Position numbers and translations under genes: made by a program. From DASYRM01 sp035646375 (lineage in GTDB: Bacteria > Acidobacteriota > Vicinamibacteria > Vicinamibacterales > UBA2999), in NCBI GenBank assembly GCA_035646375.1, contig DASRPM010000209.1, positions 1 through 11,439 of the forward strand: a DNA stretch of 11,439 nt, given 5' to 3'. Of this stretch, positions 7,284 through 11,439 are shown one piece after another; the stretch's first letter is position 1, and each line of letters starts with the position of its first letter. The notes under the pieces were generated by a model. The model was not told where the DNA came from and ran no database searches. It saw nothing but the letters and a program-made list of their open reading frames with translations.

Positions 7284-9233
7284 ATGACCCGGACACACAC
7301 TCGCGCGCGCGCCGCCGGAGTCGTCCTGGCGCTGTTCGTGGCCGGTGCGACCGCCGCCGAGGGGCAGCGCGCGCCTGCCTTCGACGTGCACGAGGCGACC
7401 ATCGCCGATATCCAGCGTGCGCTTCAGGGCAAGCGCGTCACGACCGTGGCGATCGTCGAGCAGTACCTGCGGCGCATCAAGGCCTACAACGGCAGGTGCG
7501 TCAACGAGCCGCAGGGGATCCTGGGGCCGGTCACGACGATCCCCCGGGCCGGCCAGATCAACGCGCTCTCCACGCTGAACCTCCGGCCGGCGGCCCGCGA
7601 GCGATGGGGCTTCGACGCCCGCAAGTCGCGCAGCATGACCGATCGCGCGGACAGTGCCGCTGACATGCCGGACGCACTCGAAACCGCGGCCGCACAGGAC
7701 CTGGCATTCGCGCGCACCGGACGGCTGGCCGGCCCGCTGCACGGCGCGATGATCGCCATCAAGGATCAGTACGACACGAAGGACATGCGCACGACGTCCG
7801 GCGCGGATGCGCAGTATGCCAACGACCGGCCGCCGGACGACGCGACGTTCGTGGCGAAGCTGCGGGCCGCGGGCGCCATCATCCTGGCCAAGGCCAATCT
7901 GGCGGAGTACGCGGTGGACGGCGCGCGCAGCTCGTTCGGCGGTACGTTCTGCAATCCGTACGACACCGAGCGCGAGCCGGGCATGTCGAGCGCGGGGTCC
8001 GGCACCGCGGTGGCCGCCAACCTGGTGACCTGCGCGATCGGCGAAGAGACAGTGGTCTCCGTCCGCTGGCCGGCGGCCGTCAACAGCATCGTCGGCCTGG
8101 CGCCGACGAAGGAGCTCGTGAGCACCGATGGGATGATCGGCGCCGGGCTCAACATGCGCGTGGGACCGATGTGCCGCACCGTGGCCGACACCGCCCGGAT
8201 TCTCGACGCGATCGCCGGCTACGACCCGAAGGACGAATTCACCGCGCTGAGCGTTGGCCGCACGCCGCGGACGCCGTACCTCGAGGCCACCAACGCCCGC
8301 TCGCTGGCGGGCCTGCGCATCGGTGTCGTGCGCGAGTACCTGAATCGCACCCTGCTCACGCAGGCCGACGCCGAGAGCGTCGATCTCGTCGAACGCGCCA
8401 TTGGCGTGCTGAGGACGCTGGGCGCCACCGTGGTCGATCCCGGGCCCGAAGGGGCGCTCTTTCAAGCGTGCATCGCGCGCGCGGCGCCCGAGCTGTTGTC
8501 GTCGGCCTTCGCGCGGCAGTACCGGCCGCTCTTCCCGGTGAACGCGTCGGGGCAGCCGGAGGGCGACCAGATCGCGACGCTCGTCGAGATGCGGACGAAC
8601 CCATCACGCGTGCCGGAGGCCTTGACACTGCGCACGCTCGGCGGCGGCTTCGGCGAGCCGGGCGAAGACAAGTACCAGATGAACCGCTACCTGCGCGAGC
8701 GTGGCGACGCGAACATCAAGACCAACGCCGACCTGATTGCGAAGGGCACCTTCTACGACGATTCGAACTTCCCGAACCGGCGCGCCGCGCGCGAGCAGGC
8801 CGAGCGCGCCACGGCGCTGGACACGTCGGCCCGCATGCATACCCGCTTCGCGCTGCAGACAACCCTGATGCACTGCATGGAGGCGCAGAAGCTCGACGCG
8901 CTGGTGGCGCCGATGTCCACCGTGCCGCCGAGGAAGCTGCTGTCGCCGCGCGAGCCGGCCAGCAACGGCCGCACGCCGATTGGCTGGTTCATGTTCGGCC
9001 AGCAGGGATTCCCCGTCATCGATGTGCCCGCGGGGTTCACGACGTCGGTGTGGGATCGGGAGCGCGTGGGCGGCGAGACCCGGCTCGTCGGGCCGGTCGC
9101 GGCGAAACTGCCCGTCGGCGTCGACTTCATCGCGCGGCCGTTCGCGGAGCCGCTGCTGTTCCGGATTGCCGCCGCGTACGAGGCCGCCACGAAGCACCGG
9201 CGGCCGCCAGACGGCTTCGGGCCGATCCCGTGA
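7284..9233 (+). CDS. secreted amidase-signature family hydrolase with altered oxyanion loop
   Basis: A 649-residue protein with an N-terminal signal peptide (basic start, hydrophobic 11-24, likely cut near 25-26), so it acts outside the cytoplasm. It belongs to the amidase signature family (PF01425), which hydrolyses C-N amide bonds with a Ser-cisSer-Lys triad. The residues fit: Lys160 in 'AMIAIKD', cis-Ser235 in 'PGMSSAGSG' and nucleophile Ser259 in 'TVVSVRWPA'. Their spacing (99 and 24 residues) equals that of FAAH and GatA. 'VGLAPTKELVSTDGMI' (270-285) and 'GPMCRTVADTARILDAIAGYDP' (294-315) follow. The odd point is Val257-Val258, where nearly all members have Gly-Gly in the oxyanion hole, and Met234 for Gly. 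The six cysteines could form disulfides. The substrate is unknown; a peptide or arylamide is possible. It is not GatA, because it is exported and lacks GatB/C neighbours. Confidence 0.93.
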   Translation: MTRTHTRARAAGVVLALFVAGATAAEGQRAPAFDVHEATIADIQRALQGKRVTTVAIVEQYLRRIKAYNGRCVNEPQGILGPVTTIPRAGQINALSTLNLRPAARERWGFDARKSRSMTDRADSAADMPDALETAAAQDLAFARTGRLAGPLHGAMIAIKDQYDTKDMRTTSGADAQYANDRPPDDATFVAKLRAAGAIILAKANLAEYAVDGARSSFGGTFCNPYDTEREPGMSSAGSGTAVAANLVTCAIGEETVVSVRWPAAVNSIVGLAPTKELVSTDGMIGAGLNMRVGPMCRTVADTARILDAIAGYDPKDEFTALSVGRTPRTPYLEATNARSLAGLRIGVVREYLNRTLLTQADAESVDLVERAIGVLRTLGATVVDPGPEGALFQACIARAAPELLSSAFARQYRPLFPVNASGQPEGDQIATLVEMRTNPSRVPEALTLRTLGGGFGEPGEDKYQMNRYLRERGDANIKTNADLIAKGTFYDDSNFPNRRAAREQAERATALDTSARMHTRFALQTTLMHCMEAQKLDALVAPMSTVPPRKLLSPREPASNGRTPIGWFMFGQQGFPVIDVPAGFTTSVWDRERVGGETRLVGPVAAKLPVGVDFIARPFAEPLLFRIAAAYEAATKHRRPPDGFGPIP

Positions 9234-9282
9234 TTGCCACAGTCCGCGATAGGCCAGTGCTTTGACCCTTGCGCCGGGGCGG

Positions 9283-9312
9283 TTGCGGCCGGCCGGCCGG
9301 CTGCCGTACTAT
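9283..9312 (+). promoter_or_regulatory. candidate promoter of the ankyrin-VOC gene with (CGGC)4 in its spacer
   Basis: TTGCGG (9283-9288) and TACTAT (9307-9312) are separated by 18 bases. A start about 9319 would give a leader of roughly 130 bases, unlike the leaderless neighbours. A perfect (CGGC)4 repeat at 9286-9301 covers most of the spacer and the end of the -35. The match is moderate, so this is a candidate only. Confidence 0.3.
9286..9301. repeat. (CGGC)4 tetranucleotide repeat
   Basis: Four perfect copies of CGGC form a self-complementary run in the intergenic stretch before the ankyrin-VOC gene. Four copies are near the low end for slippage, and the GC-rich base makes the run less surprising. 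Confidence 0.75.
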
Positions 9313-9353
9313 CCGCCTCGGGCCGGACGGCGGCCTACGGTCCGCGTAAAGGG

Positions 9354-9370
9354 TCGAACCCACCTCGAAC
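9354..9370. promoter_or_regulatory. TCGAAC direct repeat at 11-base period, possible regulator site
   Basis: TCGAAC occurs at 9354-9359 and 9365-9370, separated by 5 bases (11-base period); the AAC part recurs once more at 9379-9381 in the same phase. An 11-base spacing is what OmpR/PhoB-type response regulators recognise as tandem boxes. The repeats lie 80-95 bases before the start of the ankyrin-VOC gene. An inverted repeat GTCAG-n5-CTGAC follows at 9383-9397. The function is inferred only from spacing. Confidence 0.3.
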
Positions 9371-9433
9371 GCTTCGTCAACAGTCAGTGACCCTGACTTC
9401 CAAGCCCGTGAGACGCGGACGCCGGGCGACAGT

Positions 9434-9445
9434 GGAAGGAAGGGG
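9434..9445 (+). promoter_or_regulatory. ribosome binding site of the ankyrin-VOC gene
   Basis: A long purine run GGAAGGAAGGGG ends 3 bases before the ATG; its AAGGA core (9436-9440) has 8-base spacing. This strong site sets the start codon at 9449. Confidence 0.7.
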
Positions 9446-9448
9446 TCT

Positions 9449-10651
9449 ATGTCCAAGGCAACTCTGCCGCCGCGCGCCTCGCTCGAATACCTCCGCAAGC
9501 TCGCGAAAGATCGCCTGGCAGTTCTTCGACGCACGAACCCGCACTCCCAGCTCGCGGCCGCGCTCTTGTCGGTGGCGCAGGACTACGGCTTTTCCAGCTG
9601 GCGGGCCCTCAAGGCCGAACTCGACGGGCGGCACACGACGCACGCGTCCCGTCTGTTCGAGGCGATCGCGGCCCGCGACGCCGAGGCTGTTCGCGCGTTG
9701 CTTCGCGACGAGCCGGCGCTGATTCACGCGCGCCACGCCAGGCACAACGCGAGCCCGCTGCACCACGCCGCCACGTGCGGCGACCTCGCAACCGTCCGCG
9801 TGCTCCTCGACGCGGGGGCGGATCCGAACGACGCGGAAGATGACACCCGCTTGGGCGTCATCGGCTGGGCGACATCCATGTGGCAGCTGGGCGAGGTGCC
9901 GAAGGATGTCGTGTCGCTGCTCCTCGAGCGAGGCGGTCGCCATCACGTGTTCTCGGCCATCGCCGCGGGAGATCTCGACGTCATCCGCGCGTTCATCGAG
10001 CAGCAGCCCGAGGTGCTCGATCAGCGGTTGCCGGCCCGGTATCAGGGGCAGACGCCGCTGCACTTTGCGATCACGCGGAACCGGCCCGACATCCTGGACC
10101 TGCTGATCGAGATGGGCGCCGACGTGGACGCGCAGGACGCGAACGGCCAGACCGCGCTGGAGTACGCGCTGCTGCGGAGCGATCGCCCGGCGGCGGAGCG
10201 TCTCCGGGCGTCGGGCGCACGGCCGCCCAGGGATGTGGCCGCTCCGGGCCTGCGGGTCGTCGCCAGCGAGTTCGCGGGATCGATCACGGCGGCGACCGTC
10301 GTCGTCGGCGCGCGAGACGTGGCCGCCACGCTCGCGTGGTACGCCTCGATTGGCTTCACCGAGGTCGCGAGGTTTCCAACCGACGGCAGCGCCGTCTTCT
10401 GGGGACTGGTGAAGATGGGAGGGGCAGAGTTGTCGTTCGACGTGCGGGAAGCTCCGCCGGCGAGCGGCGTCAGCCTGCTCGTTGCCACTGACCGCGTGCG
10501 CGAGCTCTACGAGTGCCTGTCGTCGCGGCAGCTCGGAGGGGCGGACATCCAGTTCGTCAAGACACTCCACGAGCCCGAGCACGGCGGCCTGGAGTTCAGC
10601 ATCCGCGATCCGAACGGCTTCACACTCCGGTTCCTGCAGGACGCGCGCTGA
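9449..10651 (+). CDS. ankyrin-repeat protein fused to a C-terminal VOC (glyoxalase-fold) domain
   Basis: A 400-residue cytoplasmic protein in three parts. Residues 5-58 hold a short helical module, 'LPPRASLEYLRKLAKD' through 'VAQDYGFSSWRALKAEL', known at the N-terminus of many ankyrin proteins of Acidobacteriota and relatives. Residues 66-258 contain about five ankyrin units, the clearest 'SPLHHAATCGDLATVRVLLD' (102-121) and 'QTPLHFAITRNRPDILDLLI' (201-220), each followed by 'GAD(P/V)(N/D)'. Residues 280-398 form a VOC domain of the glyoxalase/bleomycin-resistance fold: 'ATLAWYASIGFTEV' (293-306) and 'GGLEFSIRDPNGFTLRF' (379-395). The ankyrin part should bind a partner protein; VOC domains bind small molecules or metals. 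Full metal-ligand sets are not evident, so the domain may be a sensor or an antibiotic-binding type rather than an enzyme. There is no signal peptide. Start is set by the strong ribosome binding site. Confidence 0.93.
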   Translation: MSKATLPPRASLEYLRKLAKDRLAVLRRTNPHSQLAAALLSVAQDYGFSSWRALKAELDGRHTTHASRLFEAIAARDAEAVRALLRDEPALIHARHARHNASPLHHAATCGDLATVRVLLDAGADPNDAEDDTRLGVIGWATSMWQLGEVPKDVVSLLLERGGRHHVFSAIAAGDLDVIRAFIEQQPEVLDQRLPARYQGQTPLHFAITRNRPDILDLLIEMGADVDAQDANGQTALEYALLRSDRPAAERLRASGARPPRDVAAPGLRVVASEFAGSITAATVVVGARDVAATLAWYASIGFTEVARFPTDGSAVFWGLVKMGGAELSFDVREAPPASGVSLLVATDRVRELYECLSSRQLGGADIQFVKTLHEPEHGGLEFSIRDPNGFTLRFLQDAR

Positions 10652-10653
10652 AC

Positions 10654-10674
10654 CTGCACCGGCGCATCGTGCAG
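10654..10674. other. CTGCAC/GTGCAG inverted repeat, terminator stem or operator
   Basis: A perfect 6-base inverted repeat with a 9-base centre starts 2 bases after the ankyrin-VOC stop and ends 10 bases before the next gene's -10 candidate. Without a T-tract it is a poor terminator. Its position over the expected -35 region of the downstream gene would suit an operator. Confidence 0.3.
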
Positions 10675-10683
10675 CGGCACGAG

Positions 10684-10689
10684 TAGAAT
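10684..10689 (+). promoter_or_regulatory. candidate -10 hexamer of the FGE-like gene
   Basis: TAGAAT matches TATAAT at five of six positions. A start near 10696 gives a leader of about 18 bases containing the GGTGGGGG ribosome binding site (10701-10708). No clear -35 was found. Confidence 0.45.
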
Positions 10690-10713
10690 GGGCGCCAACC
10701 GGTGGGGGTGGCG

Positions 10714-11439
10714 ATGCAGACATTCAGATTCGCGGTGATGGCAGCGGCGGCGCTGCTGACGGCGACGGCGGCCGGGGCGCAGCCGACGGGGCGTCCGCCG
10801 GCCAAGGCCGCGGCCAAACCTGGCGAGACGTTCAAGCAGTGCCGCAATTGTCCTGAGATGGTCGTCATCCCGCCCGGCGCGTTCACTATCGGGTCGCCCG
10901 CCGAGGAGCCCGACCGGCGCGAGAACGAGCGGCAAGTACGAGTGACGTTTGCCCGCGCCTACGCTATCGCAAAGACCGAGGTCACGTGGGACCAGTGGGA
11001 GGCGTGCGTGCGCGATCGCTGGTGCGATGGCGTCGGCGTCGAGCACTCGCTGCGGACCAACGAAGACGGGAGCCCGAACAAGGCGTTTGCCGACTGGGGG
11101 CGCGGGACGCGCCCCGTCGTCGGCGTGAGCTGGTTCGACGCGCAGACGTTCGTCGGCTGGCTCAATTGGAAAACCGGTGGCGACGATACCTACCGTCTCC
11201 CGTCTGAAGCCGAGTGGGAGTACGCCGCCCGCGCCGGCACGACCACGGCGTACCCGTGGGGACCGAAGCTCGATCACAACTACGGCAACTTCGGCGGTCC
11301 CGGGCCGGGCCTTGGCGGCAAGGCGGAAGGTCGAGATACCTGGGTCGATCGGACGGCGCCGGTGGCGTCGTTTCCGGCCAATGCGTTCGGGCTGCACGAC
11401 ATGCACGGCAATGTCTTCGAGTGGGTAGAAGATTGCTAT
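10714..11439 (+). CDS. exported formylglycine-generating-enzyme (SUMF1-fold) family protein, 3' end beyond window
   Basis: The frame is open to the window edge (242 residues, no stop). Residues 1-22 are a signal peptide ending 'AAGA', with cleavage likely before Gln23. From 43 on the FGE-sulfatase (PF03781) pattern is clear: 'CRNCPEMVVIPPGAFTIGSP' (43-62), 'KTEVTWDQWEACV' (87-99), 'RPVVGVSWFDAQTFVGWL' (133-150), 'YRLPSEAEWEYAARAG' (160-175), 'YPWG' (180-183) and 'GLHDMHGNVFEWVEDCY' (226-242). Family members with the copper-binding cysteine pair oxidise a sulfatase cysteine to formylglycine; others are non-catalytic or modify other substrates. The catalytic cysteines lie further C-terminal and are not in the window, so activity cannot be judged. 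The start is the ATG 5 bases after GGTGGGGG; an in-frame GTG 6 bases upstream is possible but less well spaced. No sulfatase gene is adjacent. Confidence 0.92.
   Translation, partial: MQTFRFAVMAAAALLTATAAGAQPTGRPPAKAAAKPGETFKQCRNCPEMVVIPPGAFTIGSPAEEPDRRENERQVRVTFARAYAIAKTEVTWDQWEACVRDRWCDGVGVEHSLRTNEDGSPNKAFADWGRGTRPVVGVSWFDAQTFVGWLNWKTGGDDTYRLPSEAEWEYAARAGTTTAYPWGPKLDHNYGNFGGPGPGLGGKAEGRDTWVDRTAPVASFPANAFGLHDMHGNVFEWVEDCY

Noticed and set aside
9340..9400. GGGTCGAACCC-like sequence reminiscent of a tRNA T-arm
   Set aside because: No acceptor, D-arm or anticodon arm can be folded around it; the stem has only 4 base pairs.
1..11439. Defence system, prophage, CRISPR array or transposon
   Set aside because: No nuclease, helicase, integrase, transposase, regularly spaced repeat or terminal inverted repeat was seen; all genes fit ordinary chromosomal families.

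Overview
The window is a GC-rich, gene-dense chromosomal segment. It most likely comes from an Acidobacteriota bacterium, perhaps a Vicinamibacteria-type soil lineage; this is inference from gene content, not from a marker gene. The strongest hints are a large MacB/FtsX-type permease of the ADOP kind (Acidobacterial duplicated orphan permease), an ankyrin protein with the 'LPPRxSLExLRKLAKD' N-terminal module, and a secreted amidase of the long Acidobacteriota-like type. No rRNA, tRNA, CRISPR array, insertion sequence, integrase or phage gene is visible.

Layout, left to right. A minus-strand ADOP permease enters from the left edge; its C-terminus lies outside the window. It is divergent from a small NTF2-like lipoprotein, which converges 10 bases later on a minus-strand zinc-free MDR oxidoreductase. 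Divergent from the MDR gene is a small single-helix membrane protein of unknown function, which overlaps tail-to-tail with a minus-strand four-helix membrane protein. Divergent from that is a two-gene unit: an OpgC/acyltransferase-3 membrane protein whose stop overlaps the start of a protein resembling DUF6178. Then come three plus-strand genes: a secreted amidase-signature hydrolase, an ankyrin/VOC fusion protein, and an exported formylglycine-generating-enzyme (SUMF1 fold) protein cut by the right edge.

The genes do not form an obvious pathway. Only the acyltransferase and DUF6178-like pair looks like a true operon; the others are single genes with their own start signals. Five starts lack a Shine-Dalgarno sequence and have a TAnnnT hexamer ending 6-9 bases upstream of the start codon, which suggests leaderless or nearly leaderless transcripts. 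The other starts, apart from the coupled one, have purine-rich ribosome binding sites. All intergenic stretches are under 220 bases.

I do not see a convincing new defence or mobile system. The points most worth a second look are the amidase with valines in place of the oxyanion-hole glycines, the ankyrin-VOC fusion with repeats in its leader, the inverted repeat shared by the ADOP/lipoprotein divergent promoters, and the coupled acyltransferase and DUF6178-like pair.
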